Positions 9,201 through 18,965 of a stretch of DNA of 48,068 bases are shown one piece after another. A program made the position numbers and the translations under genes. The DNA is from Streptomyces sp. ADI95-17 (GTDB taxonomy: Bacteria > Actinomycetota > Actinomycetes > Streptomycetales > Streptomycetaceae), in NCBI RefSeq assembly GCF_003846175.1, contig NZ_ML123044.1:357780-405847 (forward strand), read 5' to 3'. The notes below the pieces were generated by a model. That model worked only from the letters and a program-made list of their open reading frames with translations. It searched no databases and was not told where the DNA came from. The stretch's first letter is position 1, and each line of letters opens with the position of its first letter.

Positions 9201-10223
9201 TGGAACGACGTGCGCATCGCCACCCAGTCGAACTTCGGCACCCGGGTCGAGCTGCGGCTCAACGACCCCAGCGAGTCCAGCATCGACCGCAAACTCGCGC
9301 AGACCCTGTCGTCCGACGAGCCGGGGCGCATCCTGACCGACGGCAAGCTGTTCGCCCAGGTCGCGCTGCCCCGTACGGACGGTCTCGCGGACGTCTCGGA
9401 CCTGGGCGCGGTCCTGGAGCACACGGCCCGTACGGTCCGCGCCACCTGGAGCGGCGAGGTCGCCCAGCCGGTCCGGATCCTGCCGCACGTCCTGGAGCCG
9501 CATCTGCTGCCGGGCCCGGTCGCCGAGCCCAAGCGGGTGCCGATCGGCCTGGACCAGACGGCGCTGGCGCCCGCCGTGCTCGACCTGTTCCACCACGACC
9601 AGCACCTGCTGATCCTGGGCGACAGCGAGTGCGGCAAGACGAACCTGCTGAAGACCGTCGCCGGCGGGCTGATCGAGCGCTACGGCGAGGACGAGCTGGT
9701 CTTCGCCGTCATGGACCCGCGGCGCGGGCTGCGCGGCGCGATCCCCGAGGAGTTCCGCGGCGGGTACGCGTACAACCCCAAGATGTGCGCGGGTCTGGCC
9801 GCCGGGATCGCCACCGAGCTGGAGAAGCGGCTGCCGGACGACCGGGCGGACACCGAGGACCTGGAGCCCGGCAGCTGGGGCAGCGGTCCGCGGATCGTGA
9901 TCCTGGTCGACGACTACGACGTGCTGACCACCGCCGGTCAGTCGCCGCTCGACCCGTTCCTGCCGTACATCCCGTCCGCCGTCGACATCGGCCTGCACTT
10001 CGTGCTGACCCGCCGGGTCGCGGGCGCCTCGCGCGGCATGTACGACCCGCTGGTGCTGGGTCTGCGCGAGTCGGGGGCCTCGGCGCTCCTGATGTCGGGC
10101 GACCGCAGCGAGGGCCAGCTGTTCCCCGGTGTGTACGCCGCCCAGCAGCCGCCGGGCCGCGGGGTGTTCATCCGCAGGGGCCAGCCCAACCGTCTGATCC
10201 AGACCGTGTACACCGCGGAGTGA
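6252..10223 (+). CDS. eccC: Type VII secretion motor ATPase EccC (fused EccCa/EccCb)
   Basis: 1,323 residues with two N-terminal transmembrane helices (about 37-85) and three FtsK/SpoIIIE-type ATPase domains. Walker A motifs are GATGSGKSE (~490), GGPQTGKTT (~837) and GDSECGKTN (~1123). Only domain 1 has a canonical Walker B with catalytic Glu (LFVVIDEFGELL); the equivalents in domains 2 and 3 read LIIDGFGAL and ILVDDYDVL. This agrees with the known EccC model in which domain 1 hydrolyses ATP and domains 2-3 bind nucleotide and regulate or recognise substrate. It drives export of WXG100 proteins and linked toxins. The single-chain form is usual for Streptomyces and Thermomonospora. ATG 6252 is chosen; a GTG at 6239 is in another frame. 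Confidence 0.95.
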   Translation: MSTRLIHRPARTTRPPAASEARTIEAPPNLPEGKSGNIAMSLLPVAGVMSSVVMMTVVRNSQFAGLGAIILVVTVIGSVALVFSQRGKAQRTRRTQREAYLAYLEDLREELSVEERRRAERADVLNPPPHALYDIVRDPARVWERRRLDGDFLRVRVGTGEMPVRDLTVAQQGSSVLSPPDTFMLNEASALMDRFRTGTELPLTVPLDRVGNVSVIGPREDCLRIARALLVQTAATHAPDDVAMALAVPGERLADWEWAKWMPHLLDSEQFDGPVAARRIAPSAPQLSRQIGPELRRRASYAAEVRRGLSGKDALSMTSRLLVVTDGHGEDAVDLPRPDDAVGLREMGVSVLHLLEHRVQEPGHVSVRITVDGDSVVIEDLREQEPISAHGTVDEVGIPFAEGLARMLAPMRLSAESLVDAPLSGPVDFADLLGIDDVAQLDLSRMWAPRGERAFLRVPIGISDSHQPVLLDLKESSELGMGPHGLCVGATGSGKSELLRTLVLALVATHPPEDLALVLVDYKGGATFAPFAELPHVAGVITNLENQAGLVERVHASLAGEVKRRQQVLKDAGNVADIGDYAALRADRRPDLDPLPHLFVVIDEFGELLTAKPDFIDLFLSIGRIGRSIGVHLLLSSQRIEGGKLKGLDTYLSYRLGLRTFSADESRTVLDTTDAFHLPPLPGFGYLKVDTSHYERFKASYVSGAYRGPVQRDEEQDSGPLALEYEAFNTLAEPQSPGEEPKVRRRETGPTEMGVIVDQLREAAGPVRRIWLPPLPGAIALDKVAGPLDVGPRGMQLAKRRGPLQVPLGLLDDPTKQWQGQWYLDLTVAGGHAAVIGGPQTGKTTLLRTLALAISLTHTPQEVGVYGLDLVGGGLQAVSGLPHVGGVAGRADRERAGRTVEEVRGMLAVREDLFREHSIDSVEQLRSLHAAGRLPRLASAEIVLIIDGFGALRDDFDELDDAVVDILKRGGGYGIHVVAGMLRWNDVRIATQSNFGTRVELRLNDPSESSIDRKLAQTLSSDEPGRILTDGKLFAQVALPRTDGLADVSDLGAVLEHTARTVRATWSGEVAQPVRILPHVLEPHLLPGPVAEPKRVPIGLDQTALAPAVLDLFHHDQHLLILGDSECGKTNLLKTVAGGLIERYGEDELVFAVMDPRRGLRGAIPEEFRGGYAYNPKMCAGLAAGIATELEKRLPDDRADTEDLEPGSWGSGPRIVILVDDYDVLTTAGQSPLDPFLPYIPSAVDIGLHFVLTRRVAGASRGMYDPLVLGLRESGASALLMSGDRSEGQLFPGVYAAQQPPGRGVFIRRGQPNRLIQTVYTAE

Positions 10224-10305
10224 CCCGCCGGGGCGCGGTCCCGTTTCCGCGGGCCGCGCCCCCACCGCACATCCGCATCCGGACGAAGAAGGAACGGCCG
10301 ACCAC

Positions 10306-11724
10306 ATGACCAAGGACGTCATCGCCCTCACCCCGCGCATGCCCGACCCGCTGACCGTGCTCGCGGGTCTGCTCGCGGGAGGACCGGACAAGCTGGTGGG
10401 GACCACGGGCGAGGATGCCGTCGTGCAGCTCTGCGACGATCAGGGCCGGCCTCTCGTGTCCATCGAGGCGCCGCTGCTGGTGCAGGTCGCGGGCGAGGCC
10501 GAGCGGCTGCTCGGGGCCACCGCGCCGCCGGTCCCGTTCTGGTGGACGGAGGCCCGTGCCACCACCGGGGTCGAGGAGGCCGAGCTGCTCGCGGGCACCT
10601 TCGCGGCCCGGATCGCCACCCTGGCCGGGGGTTCCGCCTGGCCGCCGCAGGCGGCGCGTTCCCTCTCGGTGGTGAAGAGCGAGGGGGTGAGCGTCGCGCC
10701 GACGCCCGCCGCCGCGCAGCCCGCCGTGGACGCGCTCACCGACAAGGTGGCCGTCGTCATCCAGGACCGTCCGGTGGTCGCGATGACGGCCTGGCTCTCG
10801 GACGCGTTCCGGGCGGCGGCCGACGCCGAGCTGGGGCTCCAGATCGTCACCTCGCCGGGTGCCACCCTCTCCCCCGCGGTGCGCAACAGCCTCAGCGGCT
10901 GGCCGTCGCGCTGGGTGGTGCAGGACGAGAGGGACGGCTACTACGACGGTCTGTCGGGTGCCGTACTGCGCTGGCAGCACGGCATGTTCGCGACGGTCGA
11001 GTCGGCCGACGCCACCCCCGAGGACCCGCGCACCCCGGTGGCCGCCGCCTATCAGGAGGTCACGGACACCGGTGACCGTCAGCTGGCGATCTCGTTCCGC
11101 ACGGTCCACCCGGCGGACGACCGGCTGGTGCTGGGCGGGGCCCTGGAGTCGGTGTGGCAGGAGCTGACGGGGCAGCCGCCGGCCGGGTGGGGCACCGCCG
11201 AGCCCGCCAACCTGCCGTGGTCGCTGCGCCGGCTGACGGATGTCGCCTTCGAGCGGGCGCCCGCGCCGACCTGGCTCGTGGTGGTCGGCAGCCCGGACCG
11301 GCCGGGCCTGGCCACGGTCCGCGTCAGCCGCACGAAGGCGGGGGTGGAGGAGGACGTCACCCTGGCGTTCGGCTACGGGCCCGGCGAGGAGCCCCCGCTG
11401 GACGCCCTGCCCCGGGTGGCGGAGGTGCTCGCCACCCGTCACCATCTCCAGTCGATGCTGGTCCAGCTCCGCAAGGCCCGCCGCGACCTGGCGGTGCCGC
11501 CGCGCTTCGAGGGGCCCGGCGTTCCGCTGGCGTTCGTGCTCGGCGCGGAGGAGGTGCGCGAGATGCCCGGCGACCGGGCCCGGCGCACCCCGCTGTCCGA
11601 ACCGCCGGTCCAGCTCGGCCCGAGGTCCCGTCCGGCGCTGTACTACCCGCTGCCGGGCGACCCGTCGGACCTGTCCGGCTGGCAGGACTTCGAGCGGCTG
11701 ATGCGGCATCTGAAGGGTGCCTGA
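10306..11724 (+). CDS. DUF6177 family protein of the T7SS locus
   Basis: 472 residues, ATG 10306 with AAGGA upstream, 82 nt after eccC. It has no signal peptide and no clear membrane helix. It begins with a VIALTPRMPDPLTVLAGLLAGG segment and has an alternating alpha/beta-looking middle. I recall proteins of this type annotated as DUF6177 beside actinomycete ESX genes; the biochemical role is unknown. As a cytosolic conserved neighbour of EccC it could be a chaperone or assembly factor analogous to EspG, though no sequence similarity to EspG is apparent to me. It is probably the last gene of the operon. Confidence 0.7.
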   Translation: MTKDVIALTPRMPDPLTVLAGLLAGGPDKLVGTTGEDAVVQLCDDQGRPLVSIEAPLLVQVAGEAERLLGATAPPVPFWWTEARATTGVEEAELLAGTFAARIATLAGGSAWPPQAARSLSVVKSEGVSVAPTPAAAQPAVDALTDKVAVVIQDRPVVAMTAWLSDAFRAAADAELGLQIVTSPGATLSPAVRNSLSGWPSRWVVQDERDGYYDGLSGAVLRWQHGMFATVESADATPEDPRTPVAAAYQEVTDTGDRQLAISFRTVHPADDRLVLGGALESVWQELTGQPPAGWGTAEPANLPWSLRRLTDVAFERAPAPTWLVVVGSPDRPGLATVRVSRTKAGVEEDVTLAFGYGPGEEPPLDALPRVAEVLATRHHLQSMLVQLRKARRDLAVPPRFEGPGVPLAFVLGAEEVREMPGDRARRTPLSEPPVQLGPRSRPALYYPLPGDPSDLSGWQDFERLMRHLKGA

Positions 11725-12071
11725 GCGGTGCCGGACGGCGGTCGCAACAGCATGCGGGGCGGTTTGGCAAGGGGGCGGAACGAGGCGAGGCACGGCGGGG
11801 CGGCGTAAAATCGTCGTCGCGGCCGCCCTCGCCGGTGTCCGTACTGCCGACCGTCGGCAAGCACAACTGGTCACCCGTCGCTCAAAGATGTTCATTCGTT
11901 TCTGACGATCAAGCACTTTCGGTCACAAACGGCTTCCCTCATTCCCCCACAGGGGGTTGACTGGGTGTTACACATGGTGATGCCGCCGTCCTGAGCCGAG
12001 GGCGATTGCCACCGCGGGCCCACGGGCCCGGCCCCGATGCCCCCACCCCCGGCGGAGGAGAGTGAGCAGGA
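11725..12071. other. Intergenic region upstream of the terpene synthase
   Basis: About 350 nt with no convincing gene. It includes a 6+6 inverted repeat TGCCGA-CCG-TCGGCA at 11845-11859 and TTGACT at 11957-11962, which could be a -35 box although no good -10 follows. GGGCCC occurs twice near 12017-12029 and can fold. GGAGGAG at 12054-12060 is a ribosome binding site for the mini-ORF that starts at 12072. Confidence 0.5.
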
Positions 12072-13228
<1,157 letters not shown>

Positions 13229-13256
13229 TCCGCCATCGGCACGGCGCGGGAGCCGC

Positions 13257-13285
13257 GACCGGAGGCCCGGCAACGGCCTCCGGTC
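13257..13285. terminator. Bidirectional hairpin between terpene synthase and pucR gene
   Basis: GACCGGAGGCC and GGCCTCCGGTC form a perfect 11-bp stem with a 7-nt loop between two convergent genes, so it can stop transcription from both sides. There is no U-tract, as is common in Streptomyces. Confidence 0.75.
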
Positions 13286-13315
13286 CCGCGCGGTGGACGC
13301 GCCACGGGACGGCTC

Positions 13316-14593
13316 TCAGGGCCCCGCCGCCCCTTCGCCGTCACCGGCCAGCAGCGGCAGTGCCCGCAGGGCCAGCGCCCATCCCAGCCGCACCTCGCCC
13401 GACTCCGCGTTGCAGCCGGTGAGTTCGGCGATCCGGCCGATCCGGTTGAGGACCGTGTTGCGGTGGCAGTAGAGCAGTTCGGCCGCCCGCGCCGCCGAGC
13501 AGCCGTTGTCGAGCCAGGTCCGGAGCGTGCCGAGCAGCACCTCGCGTTCGGCCGCCATGTCCAGTACGCCGCCCAGCCGCGTGTCCACGATGCGCTCGGC
13601 GATCTCCGGCCGGCCGACCAGCAGCACCTCCGCGAGCCGGTCGTCGAAGGCGGCCGCCTCACCGCTCTTGGCGGGCAGCGTGCGCAGCGCCTGCTCGGCG
13701 AGCCGCAGCGCCCGGCCCGCCCGGGCCAGCCGGTCGAACTCCGGTGAGACGCCCGCGGTGGCGCCGGTGCGGTGGCGCAGCAGGTCGATCAGTACGCCGG
13801 ACTCCCCCGCGGCCAGCCGCACGATGCCCGCGTACCGGCCCGACCGGGGCCGCCAGAAGGACCAGATGCCGTGCTCGTCGAGGACGGGTGCCGGGTTGGG
13901 CGGCGCGGCCGGGTCCTGGGCGGCGACGACGATGACGTACCGGTCCTGGACCGGCACGCCCAGCGCGGCGGAGGCGGCCGCCGCGACCGCCGGATCGTCG
14001 CCGCGCCCGTCGAGCAGGGCCTCGAAGAGGGCGACGCGGCGGGTTTCCTGCCTGCCCTGCATCTCCAGCTGGGTCAGCCGGTACGAATCCGCCATCACCA
14101 GTGAGTAGCGGTCGATGGTCTCCCAGACGGCGCCCGCCATGTCCAGTTCGGTGTCCCGGTCGCCCACCGCCCCATGGGCCTCCTGCGTCCCGCGTGTGGC
14201 CCGCAGATGCTCGGCCATCATCTGCCACATCACCCGGCCACCGCGCCGGTAGGCCTGGAGCACGGTGTCCAGCGGTACGTCCTGCTCCGCGCGCCGCCGC
14301 CCCGTCTCGCGCGCCGCCTGCTCGGCGTCCCCGCCGGACGGCAGCCCGCCGAAGTCCTCCAGAGCGCGCAGCAGGTTGTCGCGGCAGATCCCCCACAGGT
14401 CGTCCCGGCTGACGGGCGAACCGGAGGCGTACGTGCCGCTGTGCGCGTGGATGTCGTCGACGACCCGACGGGTCAGTTCGTCGACCGCCGGGAGCAGGGC
14501 GACGGCCAGGGCCCGCCGCAGCTCGCCGTCGTCGCCGCCTCCGGGACGGGGTCCTTCGGCGTGCGGGGTCCGGGCACCCGGGGTCTGCGCCAT
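13316..14593 (-). CDS. PucR/CdaR-family transcriptional regulator
   Basis: 425 residues. The N-terminal ~170 residues are helical and sensor-like (DELTRRVVDDIHAHSG...), the middle is a GGDEF-like CdaR domain, and the C-terminus carries the PucR helix-turn-helix (AAELLYCHRNTVLNRIGRIAELTG). This family usually controls purine, proline, polyamine or fatty-acid related genes in response to a small ligand. It is divergent from the acyl-CoA synthetase gene, and a 14-bp palindrome lies 10 nt before its start, so local control of the synthetase and of itself is a reasonable inference. It is convergent with, and not obviously linked to, the terpene synthase. Confidence 0.88.
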   Translation of the reverse strand: MAQTPGARTPHAEGPRPGGGDDGELRRALAVALLPAVDELTRRVVDDIHAHSGTYASGSPVSRDDLWGICRDNLLRALEDFGGLPSGGDAEQAARETGRRRAEQDVPLDTVLQAYRRGGRVMWQMMAEHLRATRGTQEAHGAVGDRDTELDMAGAVWETIDRYSLVMADSYRLTQLEMQGRQETRRVALFEALLDGRGDDPAVAAAASAALGVPVQDRYVIVVAAQDPAAPPNPAPVLDEHGIWSFWRPRSGRYAGIVRLAAGESGVLIDLLRHRTGATAGVSPEFDRLARAGRALRLAEQALRTLPAKSGEAAAFDDRLAEVLLVGRPEIAERIVDTRLGGVLDMAAEREVLLGTLRTWLDNGCSAARAAELLYCHRNTVLNRIGRIAELTGCNAESGEVRLGWALALRALPLLAGDGEGAAGP

Positions 14594-14603
14594 GGCCGAA
14601 GGT

Positions 14604-14617
14604 TAACGCGCGCGTTA
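14604..14617. promoter_or_regulatory. Perfect 14-bp palindrome, candidate operator
   Basis: TAACGCG-CGCGTTA lies in the 173-nt divergent region between pucR and the acyl-CoA synthetase gene, 10 nt upstream of the pucR start. Its perfect dyad symmetry and position suggest a repressor site, most likely for the PucR-type regulator itself. Confidence 0.5.
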
Positions 14618-14766
14618 TGCGGATGCCGCGCCGCGTACCGCGACGAGTGGCCGCTGCCCAGGTGAAGCGCGCGCATGGTGGGCAACCGCACATTGTGCGA
14701 AACCGGGGACACGGCCGATTCTGAGCAGGACCAGCCGTGTGAACACCGTGTTTCCTGGAGCCCGTC

Positions 14767-16260
14767 ATGTTTCTCAGCGTCGCGACCGTCCTGGGTGAGT
14801 CGGCCCGCAAGCACCCCGACCGGGTGGCCGTGGTCGATTCGGGCAACCGGATCAAGTACCACGAGCTGTGGGCGGGGGCGCTGCGCTGCGCGGGCGCGCT
14901 GCGGGCGTCCGGGGTCCGGCCGGGCGACCGGGTCGCGGTGCTGCTGCCCAATTCGGCGGACTTCCTGTACGCGTACTACGGCGCGCTCGCCGCCGGGGCG
15001 ACGGTGGTGCCGGTGCACGGGCTGCTGGTGGCCGAGGAGGTGGCGTACGTGCTGCGGCACAGCGGATCCGTCGCCCTGATCAGCGGCGGTCCGATGTGGC
15101 CGGTCGCCGAGGAGGGGGCCCGCGCCGCGGGCGTCCGGACCGTGCACGGTCTGCCGGAGGGCGGCGAACCGCTGACCGCGCCGGAGCCCGCGGCCCCCGA
15201 GGACGTCGCGGTGATCCTGTACACCAGCGGCACGACCGGGCGGCCCAAGGGGGCGCTGCTCACCCACCTCAACATCGTGCTGAACGCCTCCGTCTGTGCC
15301 CACGACCTGCTGCGGCTGAACGGCGACGACGTGGTCCTCGGCTGTCTGCCGCTGTTCCACAGCTACGGGCAGACCTGTGCGATGAACACGACGCTGCGGG
15401 CCGGGGCGACGCTCGTCCTCATGCCGCGCTTCAGCGGCGCGGGCGCGCTGGAGCTGCTGGCCGCCGAAGGCGTGAGCGTCTTCATGGGCGTACCGACGAT
15501 GTACCACGCCCTGGTCGAGGCGGCGGCGCAGGCCGGCCCGGCGGCCCGCCCCGCTCTGCGCGCGGCCGTCTCCGGCGGCGCGGCCCTCCCCGTGGCCGTG
15601 CTCGAACGCTTCGAGGCCGCCTTCACGACCCGGGTCCTGGAGGGCTACGGGCTGACCGAGACGTCCCCGGTCGCCACCTTCAACCAGCCGGAGTTCGGCC
15701 TGCGCCCCGGCACGGTCGGCCACCCGGTGTGGGGCGTGGAGATCGGGGTGGCGGACGCGGCGGTGGAGGACGCCGTGGTGCTGCTCGCGGACGGCGAGGT
15801 CGGCGAGGTGGTGGTGCGCGGCCACAACGTGTTCGCCGGGTATCTCGACGATCCGGAGGCGACGGCCGCGGCGGTGGTCGACGGCTGGTTCCGCACCGGG
15901 GATCTCGGGGTCCGGGACGAGGACGGCTTCCTGAGCATCGTCGACCGGAAGAAGGACCTGGTCATCCGGGGCGGCTTCAACATCTATCCGCGCGAGGTCG
16001 AGGAGGTGCTGGTCCGCCACCCGGCGGTCTCCGAGGTCGCGGTGATCGGGGTGCCCGACGAGGCGCGCGGCGAGGAGATCTGCGCGGTCGTCGTGCTGCG
16101 GGCCGGTACGGAGACGGTGACCGGGCAGGAGCTGATCGACTGGTCCAAGGAGCGGCTCGGGCGGCACAAGTACCCGCGGATCGTGCGGTTCACCGAGGCG
16201 CTGCCGCTGGGACCGACCGGCAAGGTCCTCAAGCGGGCCCTGACGGCGGGCTCCGCCTGA
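14767..16260 (+). CDS. Acyl-CoA synthetase / long-chain-fatty-acid-CoA ligase
   Basis: 497 residues of the AMP-forming ANL superfamily. Visible motifs are the phosphate-binding loop [26 protein letters not shown], the hinge region [35 protein letters not shown], and the C-terminal catalytic lysine in [10 protein letters not shown]. It would activate a carboxylic acid with ATP and join it to CoA in the cytosol; fatty acids are likely but the chain length cannot be read from sequence. The size suits a stand-alone ligase without a carrier domain. It is divergent from the PucR regulator and is followed 149 nt later by a carboxylesterase, a pairing that would fit ester or lipid breakdown. Confidence 0.9.
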   Translation: MFLSVATVLGESARKHPDRVAVVDSGNRIKYHELWAGALRCAGALRASGVRPGDRVAVLLPNSADFLYAYYGALAAGATVVPVHGLLVAEEVAYVLRHSGSVALISGGPMWPVAEEGARAAGVRTVHGLPEGGEPLTAPEPAAPEDVAVILYTSGTTGRPKGALLTHLNIVLNASVCAHDLLRLNGDDVVLGCLPLFHSYGQTCAMNTTLRAGATLVLMPRFSGAGALELLAAEGVSVFMGVPTMYHALVEAAAQAGPAARPALRAAVSGGAALPVAVLERFEAAFTTRVLEGYGLTETSPVATFNQPEFGLRPGTVGHPVWGVEIGVADAAVEDAVVLLADGEVGEVVVRGHNVFAGYLDDPEATAAAVVDGWFRTGDLGVRDEDGFLSIVDRKKDLVIRGGFNIYPREVEEVLVRHPAVSEVAVIGVPDEARGEEICAVVVLRAGTETVTGQELIDWSKERLGRHKYPRIVRFTEALPLGPTGKVLKRALTAGSA

Positions 16261-16409
16261 CCCCACCGGCGTCCGCCGTTCACCCGACAGGGCCGGTCCG
16301 GGTCGGCGCGGCCCCGGACCGGGTACGTATCGAAGCACCGGCACCGGCACCGGTGGTCGCCGTCCGCGCCGGCGCCGTCCGCGACCGCACCGCAGAAGGG
16401 CTGGACCTC

Positions 16410-17897
16410 ATGTCTGCCGTACCCACTCCGATACCCGGGACGTCTCCCCGGGTCAGCACGGCCCACGGGGCGGTGCGCGGCACGCTGGAGCAGGGTGTCG
16501 CCGTGTTCCGCGGCATCCCGTACGCCGCCGCCCCGGTCGGCGCCCTGCGCTTCCGGGCCCCCGAGCCTCCCGAGTCCTGGGAAGGGGTACGGGACGCGTC
16601 GGCGTTCGGGCCGACCGCGCCGAAGCGGCCGTACAGCCCGCCGCTGGACCGGCTGCTGCCCGACCCCGACGTGCCGGGTGACGACTGCCTCAACCTCAAT
16701 GTGTGGACCCCGTCCCCCGACGCCACCGGGCTGCCCGTCATCGTCTGGATCCACGGCGGTTCGCTGCTGCACGGCTCGTCGGCGGTCCCGCTGTACGACG
16801 GGACCGCGTTCGCCCGGGACGGTGTGGTCCTGGTGTCGGTCAACTACCGGCTCGGCATCGAGGGGTTCGGGGTGCTCCCGGACGCGCCCGCCAACCGGGG
16901 ACTGCTCGACCAGATCGCGGCCCTGACCTGGGTGCGGGACAACATCGCGGCGTTCGGCGGCGATCCGGACCTGGTCACGGTGTGCGGCGAGTCGGCGGGG
17001 GCGATCAGCATCGGCGCCCTGCTCGCCGCCCCCCGGGCCCGGGGGCTGTTCCGGCGGGCGGTGCTGCAGAGCGGTGCGCCGACCGCGCTGCCGCAGGGCG
17101 CGGGCGCCCGGCGCACCACGGAGCTGATCGCCAAGCGGCTCGGGGTCGCGGCGACGGCGGGGGCGCTGGCCGCGGTGGATCCGGCCGCGCTGCTGGCCGC
17201 GCAGACCGAGGTGACGGCCGGCGGCTCCCCGCTGACCGGCGGGAACTCCTTCCAGATCGTGGTGGACGGCGAGCTGCTGCCCCGCGATCCGCTGGAAGCG
17301 CTGCTGGACGGCGCCGCGTCCGGTGTCGATCTGCTGCTGGGCTCGAACAGCGAGGAGTACCGGCTCTGGTTCGTACCGAGCGGTCTGACGGAGCGGCTGT
17401 CCTCGTTCAAGCTCAGGCTGGCCCTGCTGAAGTTCAAGGTGCCGGGCGCCACGGCGCGTACGTACCGGGCGAACCGGCCGGGTGCCACGCCGGGTGAGCT
17501 GCTCGGCGCGCTCGCCACCGATCTGCTGCTGCGGGTTCCGCTGAACCGGCTGGCCGACGCCCACGCGGACGGCCCGGGAAGCACCCATGTCTACGAGTTC
17601 GGCTGGCCGTCCCCGGTGCTGCGGCTGGGCGCCTGTCACGCGCTGGAGATCGGCTTCGTCTTCGACACCCTGGACCGGCCCGACGCGGTGGCGCTGGCCG
17701 GTCCGGACGCCCCGCAGGAGCTGGCCGACGCGATGCACGCGGCGTGGGTGGCATTCGCGGTGTCCGGCGACCCCGGCTGGCCGGGCTGGGACCGCTCGCG
17801 CCCGGTGATGGGCTTCGGTCCCGGAAACCCGGCCGTGGTGCGGGCCCCGCGCGACGCGGAGCTGCGCGGCTGGGCGCCGTACCGCGAGAGCGCCTGA
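16410..17897 (+). CDS. Type-B carboxylesterase
   Basis: 495 residues from ATG 16410 with AGAAGGG upstream. It has the alpha/beta-hydrolase carboxylesterase signatures: [12 protein letters not shown] near the N-terminus, [13 protein letters not shown] DDCLNLNVW, oxyanion IHGGS, nucleophile elbow GESAG, the acid Glu in [12 protein letters not shown] and the base His in [11 protein letters not shown]. All three catalytic residues are therefore present. No signal peptide is visible, so it is probably cytosolic. It hydrolyses carboxylic esters; the substrate is unknown. Its neighbour is an acyl-CoA ligase that could take up the released acid. Confidence 0.92.
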   Translation: MSAVPTPIPGTSPRVSTAHGAVRGTLEQGVAVFRGIPYAAAPVGALRFRAPEPPESWEGVRDASAFGPTAPKRPYSPPLDRLLPDPDVPGDDCLNLNVWTPSPDATGLPVIVWIHGGSLLHGSSAVPLYDGTAFARDGVVLVSVNYRLGIEGFGVLPDAPANRGLLDQIAALTWVRDNIAAFGGDPDLVTVCGESAGAISIGALLAAPRARGLFRRAVLQSGAPTALPQGAGARRTTELIAKRLGVAATAGALAAVDPAALLAAQTEVTAGGSPLTGGNSFQIVVDGELLPRDPLEALLDGAASGVDLLLGSNSEEYRLWFVPSGLTERLSSFKLRLALLKFKVPGATARTYRANRPGATPGELLGALATDLLLRVPLNRLADAHADGPGSTHVYEFGWPSPVLRLGACHALEIGFVFDTLDRPDAVALAGPDAPQELADAMHAAWVAFAVSGDPGWPGWDRSRPVMGFGPGNPAVVRAPRDAELRGWAPYRESA

Positions 17898-17904
17898 ACG
17901 GCGG

Positions 17905-17928
17905 CCCCCCGGCCCGCGGGCCGGGGGG
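17905..17928. terminator. Strong GC hairpin between convergent genes
   Basis: A perfect 12+12 palindrome (CCCCCCGGCCCG then CGGGCCGGGGGG) sits between the carboxylesterase and the convergent EF-hand gene and can terminate both. Confidence 0.75.
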
Positions 17929-17938
17929 GGTGCGGTAC

Positions 17939-18148
17939 TCAGTTCTGCGCCGCCCAGAACTCGTCGAACGTGAGCAGCCCGTCGCCGTTGGCGTCGTGCG
18001 AGTTGATGACGGCCTGGGCCACCGTCTCGGTGACGTAGGGGTCACCGAGCTGCGCCATCACGCTCTTGTACTCGACGGCCGAGATCAGCCCGTCGCCGTT
18101 CAGATCGAACCGCTCGAATGCCTTGCGCGCCGACTCGATGTCCGCCAC
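17939..18148 (-). CDS. Two-EF-hand calcium-binding protein
   Basis: A 69-residue protein consisting almost only of two canonical EF-hand loops, D15-L-N-G-D-G-L-I-S-A-V-E26 and D52-A-N-G-D-G-L-L-T-F-D-E63, each with all calcium ligands. It belongs to the small Cab-type calmodulin-like proteins of Streptomyces, which bind Ca2+ in the cytosol and have been tied to calcium buffering during aerial growth. It lies a few genes from the Scabin/ScARP-type gene, as I recall for the S. coelicolor chromosome too. The partner protein is unknown. Confidence 0.93.
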   Translation of the reverse strand: MADIESARKAFERFDLNGDGLISAVEYKSVMAQLGDPYVTETVAQAVINSHDANGDGLLTFDEFWAAQN

Positions 18149-18314
18149 GGTTCCGCCCCTTCGTCATACCTGATCAATGCCTGGCCGATGCCTGACTGCC
18201 GGTGGTCAGATTAACGGTCGCGACGGATGGCGGTCGCGGCGGCCGGTAGTCGATCATGGGCGGGGGAGTCCGCCGCCCGGCGGACCACGGCCCGGACGGG
18301 GAGGCGGAACGGTC

Positions 18315-18953
18315 ATGGATGACGCGCTGGCACGGATTCTGGCGGCTGCGGCGGACGGCCGGTTTCCCCCGCCGGACGGGTCGACGACCGTGGTGCGGCA
18401 GCCCTCGGCCCGGGACGCGGGAGTGCTGGCGTTCACCGCGCACTCGGTGGTCTTCACCGACGAGGACCCCGACTGGGTGCGGTCCGTGCTGGCCGGCACC
18501 CCCGGCGACGCGCTCGCCGCGACGATGAATCCGTACTTCCTGGGCGCGCTCATGGCCCGCGGCGGCCGGCACATGAACACCGTCGATCTGCTGACGGTCG
18601 CCCCCGCGCTGCCCGGCGGTCCGGGGATCGCGCTGCGGGAGATCGAGGACCCGGAGCATCCGCGGGTGGCGCGGGCGATGAAGTACCGCGACGAGGTCCG
18701 GGTCTGGGCCGCCGACGGCGGTGTGGTGATCCTGGGCCGGGGCGTCGCGGGGCGCTGGGAGACCGCGATCGAGGTGGCCGAGGAGTCGCGCGGCCGGCGG
18801 CTGGGCGAACGGCTCGCGCGGGCGGCCCGGCACCTGGTGCCGGACGCGGTGGTGTGGGCCCAGCAGTCGCCGGGGAACGCCCGCAGTGTGCGGACGTTCC
18901 AGGCGGCGGGCTATCGGCCGGTGGGCTCGGAGGCCCTGTTCGTCATGGGGTGA
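18315..18953 (+). CDS. GNAT-family N-acetyltransferase
   Basis: 212 residues from ATG 18315 (an in-frame extension to 18177 has poor coding character). The C-terminal half has the acetyl-CoA binding pattern ESRGRRLGERLARAARHLVP and the late GNAT signature PGNARSVRTFQAAGYRPVGSEALF. The N-terminal half is longer than a minimal GNAT and may shape the acceptor site. It would transfer an acetyl group from acetyl-CoA to an unknown amine. It is convergent with the next gene, with only 12 nt between stop codons. Confidence 0.82.
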   Translation: MDDALARILAAAADGRFPPPDGSTTVVRQPSARDAGVLAFTAHSVVFTDEDPDWVRSVLAGTPGDALAATMNPYFLGALMARGGRHMNTVDLLTVAPALPGGPGIALREIEDPEHPRVARAMKYRDEVRVWAADGGVVILGRGVAGRWETAIEVAEESRGRRLGERLARAARHLVPDAVVWAQQSPGNARSVRTFQAAGYRPVGSEALFVMG

Positions 18954-18965
18954 GTGCTCGTCGGA

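Noticed and set aside
5979..10406. A 1,475-codon open frame on the minus strand opposite eccC
   Set aside because: It is the antisense shadow of a clear EccC gene; the translation is low-complexity Arg/Gly/Gln-rich with no family motifs, as expected in GC-rich DNA.
12014..12031. GGGCCC double repeat as a terminator
   Set aside because: The two arms leave only a 2-nt loop and the site lies upstream of, not after, a gene; it is more likely incidental GC-rich sequence.
14868..16409. Plus-strand frame upstream of the carboxylesterase, open through the acyl-CoA ligase
   Set aside because: It is an off-frame shadow of the ligase; the esterase starts at ATG 16410 with a good ribosome binding site.
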